From Clostridium novyi NT (GTDB lineage: Bacteria; Bacillota; Clostridia; Clostridiales; Clostridiaceae): DNA of 64,000 nt. Positions 34,946 to 43,343 of this stretch are shown here, in pieces; position 1 is the first letter of the stretch, and the number at the start of each line of letters is the position of its first letter. The notes below the pieces were generated by a model. That model saw nothing but the letters and a program-made list of their open reading frames with translations. It was not told the origin of the DNA and made no database searches. The translations under genes were made by a program, and so were the position numbers. The stretch lies in the NCBI RefSeq assembly GCF_000014125.1, contig NC_008593.1, forward strand, positions 2,483,721-2,547,720, read 5' to 3'.

Positions 34946-37120
34946 TTATTTAAATGGATATTTCCCGTCTTGTACTTCTTCTAAATCTATAAAACATATA
35001 TCTATCCAATACCTTCTACTGTTACTAACCTTTTCTTTAACCCCAAAACTCTTAAACTGCCTTCCAAATTGTACCTTATTCATAGGTGTTATATCGCTCT
35101 CAGAACACCATTGAAGGTATCTGTTATATACATTATCCTTTAATATCTTTTCTCCACTCTTAGGCTCAATTTTTAACTTTTCTTTAAAGAATGCATACGA
35201 GCTGTCTACTTCTTGCCTATACTCTTCCATTTCTTGCTCTGATGATTCACTTACTGTAACTTTCCACTTATTAGATTTAACCCTTTTTAATCCTTCATAA
35301 GCCCACATAAAAACTAAATCTAACTCATTTTGAATAATTCTGTCAGCTAATTGAGTATCTTTTAATTTATCTCTAGTACCCTCTTTAACTTCTTTTTCAG
35401 TACCAAAAGAAACATTAAAAGGAATGATAATAGGTCTTCTAAAAAACCCTGTAGACTTATCTGCTGCACTTGGTAATCTATTTAATCCAAAGAACATAGT
35501 CATATTGAAACCTAACCTAACTAAATCCTTATTTTTTCTATTTACTAGAATTGGCTCTCCACATACCATAGACTTAAAAAACTTATTAACCGTTTTTCCA
35601 CTAAGTTCATCATCACGAACTATATTAACGTGTTTTCCCTCTGCCATTGAAATTACAAAGGGTTCGCCAAAATCACCTAGACCTATGCTACAAATATATT
35701 TATTATCCTTTATAAGAGCCTCCTGTATATCAAAGGTGGCTGACTTTCCATTACTGCCCTCTCCTTTATATATAAAACAATTCTGAACTTCTCGGCTATG
35801 TGGTGATAACATCAATCCCCACGATTCTTGTAGTGTTGTTATGCTACCTTCATCAAGTGTAGTATCTAAAAACTTTTTAAACTCTGAGTTATTAAACTTA
35901 TCTTTCCACTCACTTATATAGTTAGCTTGAAATTGTATTTCTGTTTTATACTTTGGATCATGTGGCAAAAGTTCATCACTTTCTATATCAATGATTCCAT
36001 TAAGACAATTAATATATTTTTTCTCGTCATGTATATCCCTTGCATCTGAACTGTTTAACATTAATAGTTCTGCAAAATTCTTTGACCTTGTAACGGTTTT
36101 ATCTTTATCATTTAAAGCATATTTAAAATACATCTTTTGAACTTCTCTAAGCTCCATATATTTATAAAATCCTTTTTCAGTATCATATATGAACCATAGA
36201 TTCCCCTTTGTATAACTTGGTTGTTCTTTAATTATGTATTGAACCAATGCCCAGTTATTAATATGTCCTTTTTCATCACAATAAGATGGAAGAGCATATT
36301 TAATAACACTTTCAATCTTTTTCTCCACTATTTCAAACGATAATGGTGGTTCAAACCAACATCTGTTATACATAACTGCCTGTGGTAGTAATGCTTCTTT
36401 AGTTCTCATATTAGGATTATTTTTAATCATATATCCTAACCAACTAATTAAGGTATTGTCACGTCCTTCTCCTTCTTTAACTGGTTTATAATATTTGTCA
36501 GCCTTAAAATCTTTTTGTATCTTCTTTGAAGTTTCTTTTTTCTGAGAAGGTTTGTCTAACTTTAATAATTTATCAAACAACACCTGTGGCATATATTGAA
36601 TATCTTTTCCATTTGCCTTATATTCTAATATTTCTCCATCAACTTTCACTTGACTACCTGGAAGTACAATTAAACCTCCATCAGTTCTTACATCAACACC
36701 AGGAATATAATTAGCCTTATTCTTTAATCCTTCTTTATACTTAAAATATAAATGCATTCCACCCCTTGGAGTTATAACAACAAATGTATTAAGTATCCTT
36801 TTTTTATCTTCATTTGAGAACTCTTTAATAAATTCCTTAAAATTTTGAATTCCATCAATAGAGCTATCCCCATGGTTAACATCAATATCTATTACAATAA
36901 TATTGCTAGTCTTACCACATAAAAGAGAATATCCAGTAAGTTGTCCACCTTTTGTTTCTCCGTTTATCTCTTTTTTATATATACTTCCTAAAGATTGAAC
37001 TGCGTCAATATTATTTACCCAGTTATTTTCATCTTTCCATGGTATAATTGGAATCTTTGAATAATTAACCAATGGAACTCTTGGAAATAAGTTTTTCATT
37101 ATATTAAACTCGTTTCCCAT
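34946..37120 (-). CDS. Primase-polymerase / SF3 (D5-type) helicase
   Basis: 724 residues, the element's replication protein. N-terminal Prim-Pol domain: VIDIDVNHGD (Asp 78, Asp 80), TPRGGMHLYF (His 123) and VDVRTDGGLIVLPGS near 142-156. A PriCT-like segment follows near 217-235 (EGRDNTLISWLGYM). The D5 helicase has Walker A GEGSNGKS at 453-460, Walker B HVNIVRDDE near 497, and motif C FFGLNRLP with Asn 547. A winged-helix-like C-terminus (VQFGRQFKSFGV) could bind DNA, probably the iterons. All motifs are intact. Length matches the phage/satellite D5 family. Confidence 0.93.
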   Translation of the reverse strand: MGNEFNIMKNLFPRVPLVNYSKIPIIPWKDENNWVNNIDAVQSLGSIYKKEINGETKGGQLTGYSLLCGKTSNIIVIDIDVNHGDSSIDGIQNFKEFIKEFSNEDKKRILNTFVVITPRGGMHLYFKYKEGLKNKANYIPGVDVRTDGGLIVLPGSQVKVDGEILEYKANGKDIQYMPQVLFDKLLKLDKPSQKKETSKKIQKDFKADKYYKPVKEGEGRDNTLISWLGYMIKNNPNMRTKEALLPQAVMYNRCWFEPPLSFEIVEKKIESVIKYALPSYCDEKGHINNWALVQYIIKEQPSYTKGNLWFIYDTEKGFYKYMELREVQKMYFKYALNDKDKTVTRSKNFAELLMLNSSDARDIHDEKKYINCLNGIIDIESDELLPHDPKYKTEIQFQANYISEWKDKFNNSEFKKFLDTTLDEGSITTLQESWGLMLSPHSREVQNCFIYKGEGSNGKSATFDIQEALIKDNKYICSIGLGDFGEPFVISMAEGKHVNIVRDDELSGKTVNKFFKSMVCGEPILVNRKNKDLVRLGFNMTMFFGLNRLPSAADKSTGFFRRPIIIPFNVSFGTEKEVKEGTRDKLKDTQLADRIIQNELDLVFMWAYEGLKRVKSNKWKVTVSESSEQEMEEYRQEVDSSYAFFKEKLKIEPKSGEKILKDNVYNRYLQWCSESDITPMNKVQFGRQFKSFGVKEKVSNSRRYWIDICFIDLEEVQDGKYPFK

Positions 37121-37128
37121 ATAATCAC

Positions 37129-37317
37129 CTACTTTTTGTTACATTGTTTATTTGCCCACTCTTGCAGTAGCTCACGATTTATAAAATGTTTTTTCCCTAT
37201 TCTTATGCAAGGAAAATCTTTTCTTTTTAACAAATCACCATACATCATATTTCTGCCTACTCCTAAAACCTTCATACCCTGTGTTGGGCTTATTAATATT
37301 GAGTCATTATTTCCCAT
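37129..37317 (-). CDS. Excisionase/AlpA-like small DNA-binding protein
   Basis: 62 residues from the ATG at 37317, which has AGGAGG seven bases before it; the open frame runs back to 37362 without a site. It is a winged HTH of the MerR/Xis type (ISPTQGMKVLGVGRNMMYGDL followed by IRIGKKHFINRELLQEW). Such proteins direct excision or activate transcription in islands. First gene after the leftward promoter, 8 bases before the primase gene. Confidence 0.8.
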   Translation of the reverse strand: MGNNDSILISPTQGMKVLGVGRNMMYGDLLKRKDFPCIRIGKKHFINRELLQEWANKQCNKK

Positions 37318-37418
37318 GCAATTACCTCCTATTTTTTTATTCTTAGAATTGAGTAAAACCAATTTTGGCTTAAGATATGACTTAGTTTAATATCACTCAT
37401 GATAAATGATATTGACTC

Positions 37419-37519
37419 ACAACCATTTGGTTGTCTAAAAAACATAATACACCCATTTAGGTTATAAGTCAATATATTTTTTTAACCCATTTAGGTGTAT
37501 TTTAGTTCATATTGGTGTA
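37419..37519. promoter_or_regulatory. Four related operator sites in the divergent control region
   Basis: ACAACCATTTGGTTGT (37419-37434, almost perfect palindrome), ACACCCATTTAGGTTAT (37449-37465), AACCCATTTAGGTGTA (37484-37499) and TTCATATTGGTGTA (37506-37519, half-site). The common form is (A)CACC-CATTTA-GGT(T/G). The sites lie between the excisionase and repressor genes, consistent with control by the encoded repressor. Confidence 0.75.
37444..37472 (-). promoter_or_regulatory. Leftward promoter of the element
   Basis: TTGACT at 37472-37467 and TATTAT at 37449-37444 on the minus strand, exactly 17 bases apart. One operator fills the spacer, so repressor binding should block it. It drives the excisionase-to-terminase operon. 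Confidence 0.78.
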
Positions 37520-37523
37520 TAAT
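37518..37523 (+). promoter_or_regulatory. -10 box of the repressor promoter
   Basis: TATAAT at 37518-37523, about 30 bases before the repressor start, with no good -35. It overlaps the last operator half-site, suggesting the repressor controls its own expression. Confidence 0.55.
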
Positions 37524-37552
37524 ATACTTAAATAACATTAGGAGGGAAAAGT

Positions 37553-37996
37553 ATGAACGTTGGTGAAAATATTAGAAAGTATAGAAAGGAAAAGGGATTA
37601 ACACAAAGCGAATTGGCTGAAAAAACACATTTAGCCACTAACACAATTCAAAGATATGAAAAGGGTCACAGACAACCGACAATGCAAGTTTTAGAAAAAA
37701 TAGCTGATGCCCTTGGAATACCAGTATATAGATTAACATTTAATGATGAAGAAAGTTTGAAGGCTATTGAAAAAGCTGAAAATATATTAAAGAATTTTAA
37801 ATTTGTTCCTAATGATGATTCAGAAAAAGCCTTAAATTGTTTTAAATATTTACTTGATTATCTTTTTATAAATTGGAGACAAAACTCAACAGATGAAAGT
37901 TTGATAAACATAATGAATGGGAAAATGCTCCATGATTTTTTGACAAATATGTTAATATTATACAATAATGACACTAATTCTAATAGAGATATATAA
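37553..37996 (+). CDS. XRE-family (CI/SinR-like) transcriptional repressor
   Basis: 147 residues. The N-terminal 60 form a standard five-helix HTH (IRKYRKEKGLTQSELAEKTH ... IQRYEKGHRQPTMQVLEKIADAL); the C-terminal half is helical with no peptidase Ser-Lys pair, so RecA-driven self-cleavage of the LexA/CI kind is not visible. Induction would then need another route, such as a helper-phage antirepressor, as in staphylococcal islands. RBS GGAGGGAAA. It is the plus-strand partner of the divergent operator region. Confidence 0.88.
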   Translation: MNVGENIRKYRKEKGLTQSELAEKTHLATNTIQRYEKGHRQPTMQVLEKIADALGIPVYRLTFNDEESLKAIEKAENILKNFKFVPNDDSEKALNCFKYLLDYLFINWRQNSTDESLINIMNGKMLHDFLTNMLILYNNDTNSNRDI

Positions 37997-38000
37997 AACA

Positions 38001-38105
38001 GTACAGATTGTGTACTGATGTGTACTGTATCTGTACTGCCTTCAAACCATTGATATTACTTGATTAGTACAGATAGTACAGATAGTACAGATGTTTTTGC
38101 AAAAA
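38001..38105. repeat. Right iteron array (GTAC-cored repeats)
   Basis: Seven GTAC cores (38001, 38012, 38022, 38033, 38067, 38076, 38085), one copy of the long motif seen twice on the left (38039-38070) and the 29-30 base block matching the left array in inverted orientation (ending near 38105). It sits between repressor and integrase. Confidence 0.83.
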
Positions 38106-38130
38106 TAAAAAAAAGAAAGGAGTTATACCT

Positions 38131-39294
38131 ATGGCTAAAACAACTTATAGAAAAAAGACAGTAAATAATAAAGAATATTATTTTTATCGCTTAAGACATA
38201 AAAATTTAAAAAAGCCTAAGGACATATACGCCAAAACAGTTAAAGAACTTGATAGCAAAATAAAGATGATAATAAAAGAACTTGATAATAACATTACTAA
38301 TAACAAAGAATACTTTGGAGCTTTCTTTAAGGACTGGCTATATAACACTCACATGATAAATAAGAAGCCTTCAACTATTGAAAGATATGATAGTATATTT
38401 AGAAACTACATAGAAGATAGTATAATATATGATATTAAATTAAAAGAACTTAACCCATCTGATATACAAAACTATTACAATGTGTTAGTTACTAGAGGGA
38501 AAAGTATCTCCAGTATAAAAAACTTACATAAGCTTATAGCTCCATCTATTAGATACGCTTATGATAGTAATAGGATCATGAAGGATTTTTCTAGAGCTAT
38601 AATAATTCCTAAGGATAAGGAAGATACCAAGTTGAAAAAGTCTAGTGATGTGAAGCCATTTACTTTAGAAGAACAACTTAAATTTATCGAAGCTATTAAA
38701 GGGCATGAATTAGAAATGTTATTCCTCACTGCTCTTGATACTGGGTTAAGACAAGGAGAGTTATTTGCATTAACATGGAATGATATAGATTTAGATACTA
38801 GGCATATAAGCGTAAATAAATCATTTAAGAGTATAAGGAATATATCTACAGGAAAATATGAAAATATTATTCAGACACCTAAGACTAGTAATAGCATAAG
38901 ACTTGTGCCTATACCAGTACATTTAATAGACAAATTAAAACAACATAAATTATTACAAAAGACTTTAAAATTAAAACTAGCTAATTTATATGAAGATAAC
39001 ACACTTATTTTCTGCAATAAATTTGGCAAGTATTTGGATAGTGGAAATGTGCTTAAAAAATTTAAGAAGATATTAAATGATAATAACCTTAATGATAGGA
39101 AATTCCATGATTTAAGGCACACATATGCTACACGATTATTCGAATTAGGAGAAGAAGCCAAGACAGTTCAGACCTTACTAGGACATAGTAATATTTCTAT
39201 TACTTTAGACACTTATACTCATGTATTGGATAGTTTAAAAGAAAAGGCTGTAAGTAAACTAGATACTTTATACGTTAATGTGGGGGTAAAATAA
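38131..39294 (+). CDS. int: Tyrosine-type integrase of the element
   Basis: 387 residues. N-terminal arm-binding part (TYRKKTVNNKEYYFYRLRHK), core-binding SAM-like domain near 85-170 and catalytic domain with Arg in TGLRQGELFALTW (near 205-210), HDLRHTYATRL (His 326, Arg 329), LLGHSN (His 352) and the nucleophile Tyr 362 in DTYTHV. All catalytic residues are intact. It reads toward the tRNA-Arg gene, as usual for tRNA-integrating elements. AAAGGAG lies 8-9 bases upstream of the ATG. Confidence 0.95.
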   Translation: MAKTTYRKKTVNNKEYYFYRLRHKNLKKPKDIYAKTVKELDSKIKMIIKELDNNITNNKEYFGAFFKDWLYNTHMINKKPSTIERYDSIFRNYIEDSIIYDIKLKELNPSDIQNYYNVLVTRGKSISSIKNLHKLIAPSIRYAYDSNRIMKDFSRAIIIPKDKEDTKLKKSSDVKPFTLEEQLKFIEAIKGHELEMLFLTALDTGLRQGELFALTWNDIDLDTRHISVNKSFKSIRNISTGKYENIIQTPKTSNSIRLVPIPVHLIDKLKQHKLLQKTLKLKLANLYEDNTLIFCNKFGKYLDSGNVLKKFKKILNDNNLNDRKFHDLRHTYATRLFELGEEAKTVQTLLGHSNISITLDTYTHVLDSLKEKAVSKLDTLYVNVGVK

Positions 39295-39318
39295 CCCTCT
39301 TTTTTTTATATGTAAAAG

Positions 39319-39344
39319 CTATAAGGGGTAAAAAACGGGGTAAA
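39319..39344. repeat. Right arm-like repeat near attR
   Basis: CTATAAGGGGTAAAAAACGGGGTAAA, almost the same as 30591-30616 and in the same orientation. Possible integrase arm-type binding site, judged from its position at both ends. Confidence 0.6.
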
Positions 39345-39362
39345 ATTCACTAATATATAAAA

Positions 39363-39396
39363 TAAAAAACCCAGTAACCATTGTGATTACTGAGCT
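39363..39396 (-). terminator. Element-borne terminator behind tRNA-Arg
   Basis: CTCAGTAA / TTACTGGG stem (one G-U) followed by six T on the minus strand. It replaces the host terminator now at 30416-30447. Confidence 0.78.
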
Positions 39397-39398
39397 TG

Positions 39399-39475
39399 TG
39401 GTGCGTGAGAGAGGATTTGAACCCCCGACCAACTGGTTCGTAGCCAGCTACTCTATCCAACTGAGCTACTCACGC
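39399..39475 (-). tRNA. tRNA-Arg (ACG), insertion target
   Basis: GCGTGAG / CTCACGC acceptor arm, anticodon loop CTACGAA (ACG), encoded CCA. Its 3' 43 bases form the attR side and come with the element, so the gene is rebuilt by the insertion. T-loop reads TTCAAAT where the remnant reads TTCGAAT. Position 34 should be edited to inosine by TadA. Confidence 0.94.
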
Positions 39476-39589
39476 ATATCTATATATATTTTAACATAGG
39501 AACTACCAAAAATCAAACATTAAACTATTACTGCAGATTAAGTTTATGCACCTATAGCCCCTATGCTGCATGGGAATTATACACCATTA

Positions 39590-39617
39590 AAAAACACTCA
39601 ATATGATATTGAGTGTT
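39590..39617 (-). terminator. Terminator after tRNA-Ser cluster
   Basis: AACACTCAATA / TATTGAGTGTT stem with T-run on the minus strand, next to tRNA-Ser(GCT). Confidence 0.85.
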
Positions 39618-39618
39618 A

Positions 39619-39709
39619 TGGCGGAGAAAGAGGGATTTGAACCCTCGCGCCGGTTACCCGACCTACGCCCTTAGCAGGGGCGCCTCTTCGGCCTCTTGAG
39701 TATTTCTCC
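39619..39709 (-). tRNA. tRNA-Ser (GCT)
   Basis: Type II tRNA, anticodon loop CTGCTAA (GCT), long variable arm, encoded CCA. Confidence 0.94.
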
Positions 39710-39734
39710 AAGTCCTACATTGTAATAAAATTAA

Positions 39735-39825
39735 TGGCGGAGAGATAGGGATTCGAACCCTAGGTACGCTCTCACGTACGCCGGTTTTCAAGACCGGTGC
39801 CTTAAACCAACTCGACCATCTCTCC
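39735..39825 (-). tRNA. tRNA-Ser (TGA), copy 1
   Basis: Type II tRNA, anticodon loop CTTGAAA (TGA), CCGGT / ACCGG anticodon stem, encoded CCA. Nearly identical to the copy 156 bases away, differing mainly in the variable arm. Confidence 0.94.
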
Positions 39826-39890
39826 GTATTTCCTTGTATATTATAATATATATATACAAGTTTGTCAATAACTTCTTATTATTTTTTTAA

Positions 39891-39981
39891 TGGCGGAGAG
39901 ATAGGGATTCGAACCCTAGGTGCGCTTTCACGCACGCCGGTTTTCAAGACCGGTGCCTTAAACCAACTCGACCATCTCTCC
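39891..39981 (-). tRNA. tRNA-Ser (TGA), copy 2
   Basis: As copy 1, with three or four base changes in the variable arm (GCGTGCGTG against CGTACGTGA) that keep pairing. First in the tRNA-Ser series after serS. Confidence 0.94.
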
Positions 39982-40042
39982 ATGCTGCGACGATATATAT
40001 TATAACAACATATCGTCACACTGTCAACTACTTTTTAAAAAT

Positions 40043-41338
<1,296 letters not shown>

Positions 41339-41359
41339 TCATTAAATCTAGTATTATTA

Positions 41360-41606
41360 TATATAATGACACAAAAAAGGAGCCCTTCTCTACACATTAA
41401 TGTAGGGACGAAAGGACTCCGCGTTGCCACCCTAATTGGTTTATAAATAAACCCACTTTAAATATTAACGGTTTTACCGTATTGTTTATCACAATCCCTC
41501 AGAGTTGGATTCACAAAACTTTTAGTATGAATTTGCACCACCCATTCACTCTCTAAAACTAAAATATATTGCTACTATTCTCTTCAATGGTTTAAATATC
41601 AATTTT
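41360..41606 (-). promoter_or_regulatory. T-box riboswitch leader of serS
   Basis: The minus strand carries the T-box core AGGGTGGCAACGCGG near 41422-41437, which pairs with the free end of uncharged tRNA, followed by a terminator (GGAGTCC...GGGCTCC then six T, 41373-41422). The stem I region covers about 41500-41600; a TCC or TCT triplet in it is a likely serine specifier but I cannot fix which. Uncharged tRNA-Ser would favour the antiterminator and raise serS. Confidence 0.93.
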
Positions 41607-41612
41607 TAATTA

Positions 41613-41641
41613 ATTATAAGTATAATATTTGTAAATGTCAA
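41613..41641 (-). promoter_or_regulatory. serS / T-box promoter
   Basis: TTGACA at 41641-41636 and TATAAT at 41618-41613 on the minus strand, 17 bases apart, both consensus. Confidence 0.85.
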
Positions 41642-41676
41642 TAAATTATTTACATAAAAAGACTTTTTATAAAAAT

Positions 41677-41937
41677 CTAACTACATATGCTTCTTGTGCA
41701 AATTATATCAACACCAGTATTTAAAATATTTCTGCATATAATATCTCCAGATTTTATTGGTACTCCAACGTGTATTCTACTTAATGCCTTTGAACATTCA
41801 ATTAAAAGATCTTTACTTATTGGAGCGCTACTTCTCACTGGAACAACATTACGTTTTGAACCTTTTATTCTTACTACAGAAGTAAATATTTTTTTAGCCA
41901 CACACACTATTAACACCAACCTATTACATATCATCAA
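41677..41937 (-). CDS. Short DUF1667-type protein lacking its N-terminal cysteine part
   Basis: 86 residues. The segment SVVRIKGSKRNVVPVRSSAPISKD followed by HVGVPIKSGDIICRNILNTGVDIICTR matches the C-terminal half of DUF1667 proteins, which normally have about 120 residues and begin with a CPxGC-type cysteine pair. That N-terminal half is absent; only MMICNRLVLIVC remains. The start overlaps the FAD oxidoreductase stop by 14 bases, implying coupled translation. In related operons the full-length protein goes with a glycerol-3-phosphate-type oxidoreductase. Function unknown; truncation may be recent or a real short form. Confidence 0.7.
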   Translation of the reverse strand: MMICNRLVLIVCVAKKIFTSVVRIKGSKRNVVPVRSSAPISKDLLIECSKALSRIHVGVPIKSGDIICRNILNTGVDIICTRSICS

Positions 41938-43318
41938 ACTCTTTTATTCTGTTTAATAATATCTTAGAATTTTTTGAATCCTTAACTATATCAGTCATGC
42001 TTTTGTTAGTTTCTCTAGCTAAAATTGATACTATTTTATTTAAACAATGAGCACCATTACATGTACCTGCTCCTGCACCCGTCCTTCTTTTTATTCCTTC
42101 AACAGTTCTAGCACCTAAAGGTCTTCTTATAGCATCCACAATCTCACCTTCAGTTACCATGTTACATGCACATATAATTTTACCATAGTTTTTATCTACT
42201 TTTATTAAATTATTTCTTTCTCCATTTGTCATATCTTTAAATTTATAAGTTTCTCTAACTTTATCATTAAAGTCTTTCTTTAACTTACATTTTAGATTAT
42301 TCTCTACAGTCTCGCAAATTATTCTTGAAATTGAAGCGGTCATAGTAACTTCCGCATAATTTTTCCCTGAAATTTTTATATATCCCTTATCAACCAAACT
42401 ATCATCAATCATTATAAGGTCATTATAAAAATGTGAATTATAAAAAGTGTTAACATCAACAGGCTTTATATTTTTTATAAGTTTACTAACAATATTATAA
42501 CATTCACTATAAGTAATATTATTCTCTGTATTTACTGAAACTATATAATTGCCTTGCACTGTAGGGTAAGTGTGAATTATTTCATTACTTCCTCCCCTTC
42601 TAGTAAAAATTATATTATTAAGCTTACTATCCGGAGTTCCTTCTATTAAGAAGTACTTTAAATACCCTTTATGCTTGCATTTCTTCTCCGAAAACTCATC
42701 AAAATTATAATCCTCCGGAGTAGTGTTTATAACCATTCTACATGTAAATTTATTTTTATTTGTAACGACTTTAAATCCTTTATTTGTAGGCTTTATATCT
42801 TCAACTATCTCTTCTAACTTAAAAGATACTCCATTATCAAAAGCTATTTCTCCATAAGCTATAGCAAGATCATATGGACATATAACTCCTGTGTTTTTAG
42901 AATATACAGCCTTTGTAGCATTTATATTTAAATTTGGTTCAAGCTTTTTTATTTCATCCTTTTGTAACATATGAATATTAGGAATTCCATTTTCTATTGC
43001 CTTATTATAAATTTCATTTACTTCTTTTTCTTCTTTTTCGTTTTTAGCGATTATAAGAGAACCTACACTTTTATAGGGAATATCAAATTTCTTAGCTAAA
43101 TCCTTAATCATATTCATTCCCATATATTCAAGCTTAGACATTATGTTATCTTTAGTTTGTATACCATCAAAAATAATTGATGAGTTTACTAGAGCCACAT
43201 CATCAGCTATATCATAATCTTTTTCAATAAGTGCTATATTTAAACTATACTTTGATAGTTCATAGGCAACAGCACAACCAATTAGCCCTCCACCTAAAAT
43301 AAGTACATCATAATCCAT
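41924..43318 (-). CDS. FAD-dependent oxidoreductase with C-terminal BFD-like [2Fe-2S] domain
   Basis: 464 residues from the ATG at 43318, which has AGGAGG upstream; the open frame continues further but without a site. N-terminal GGGLIGCAVAYELSKYS is the dinucleotide-binding fold of the DAO/GlpA family. The C-terminal 90 residues hold ICACNMVTEGEI and, near 425, TGAGAGTCNGAHC: two Cys pairs of a bacterioferritin-associated-ferredoxin-like iron-sulfur domain, as in anaerobic GlpA. It may oxidise glycerol-3-phosphate or a 2-hydroxy acid. Middle gene of an operon with a hybrid kinase and the short DUF1667 protein; no GlpB/GlpK-like gene is nearby. Confidence 0.85.
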   Translation of the reverse strand: MDYDVLILGGGLIGCAVAYELSKYSLNIALIEKDYDIADDVALVNSSIIFDGIQTKDNIMSKLEYMGMNMIKDLAKKFDIPYKSVGSLIIAKNEKEEKEVNEIYNKAIENGIPNIHMLQKDEIKKLEPNLNINATKAVYSKNTGVICPYDLAIAYGEIAFDNGVSFKLEEIVEDIKPTNKGFKVVTNKNKFTCRMVINTTPEDYNFDEFSEKKCKHKGYLKYFLIEGTPDSKLNNIIFTRRGGSNEIIHTYPTVQGNYIVSVNTENNITYSECYNIVSKLIKNIKPVDVNTFYNSHFYNDLIMIDDSLVDKGYIKISGKNYAEVTMTASISRIICETVENNLKCKLKKDFNDKVRETYKFKDMTNGERNNLIKVDKNYGKIICACNMVTEGEIVDAIRRPLGARTVEGIKRRTGAGAGTCNGAHCLNKIVSILARETNKSMTDIVKDSKNSKILLNRIKEFDDM

Positions 43319-43343
43319 AAATATTCCTCCTAAGCAAAAGAAA

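Larger units (their letters stand above)
30450..39441. mobile_element. Integrated phage-satellite-like element in tRNA-Arg (ACG)
   Basis: About 9.0 kb between a 43-base repeat of the tRNA-Arg 3' end (30450-30492 and 39399-39441, three mismatches). It carries a tyrosine integrase next to the tRNA, a divergent CI-like repressor, an excisionase-like protein, primase-polymerase/helicase, an unknown protein, an ERCC4 nuclease, a putative scaffold, an HK97-type capsid and both terminase subunits. No portal, protease, connector, tail, holin or endolysin gene is present and no long gap could hide one. The content fits a phage-inducible island of the capsid-forming kind, smaller than those with full head modules; a degraded prophage is the other reading. 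All internal genes look intact. Confidence 0.85.

Noticed and set aside
37345..37362. Longer start for the excisionase-like gene (77 residues)
   Set aside because: No ribosome site; the internal ATG at 37317 has a perfect AGGAGG at normal distance.
30768..38105. LexA/SOS boxes in the iteron arrays
   Set aside because: Firmicute LexA sites have a GAAC-N4-GTTC form; the GTAC units do not match, and too many copies occur.
30450..39441. Complete prophage
   Set aside because: No portal, head-tail connector, tail, holin or endolysin genes, and no gap large enough to hold them.
41687..41956. Plus-strand frame opposite the DUF1667 gene
   Set aside because: Antisense to a gene coupled by overlap to the oxidoreductase; no ribosome site and no family pattern.
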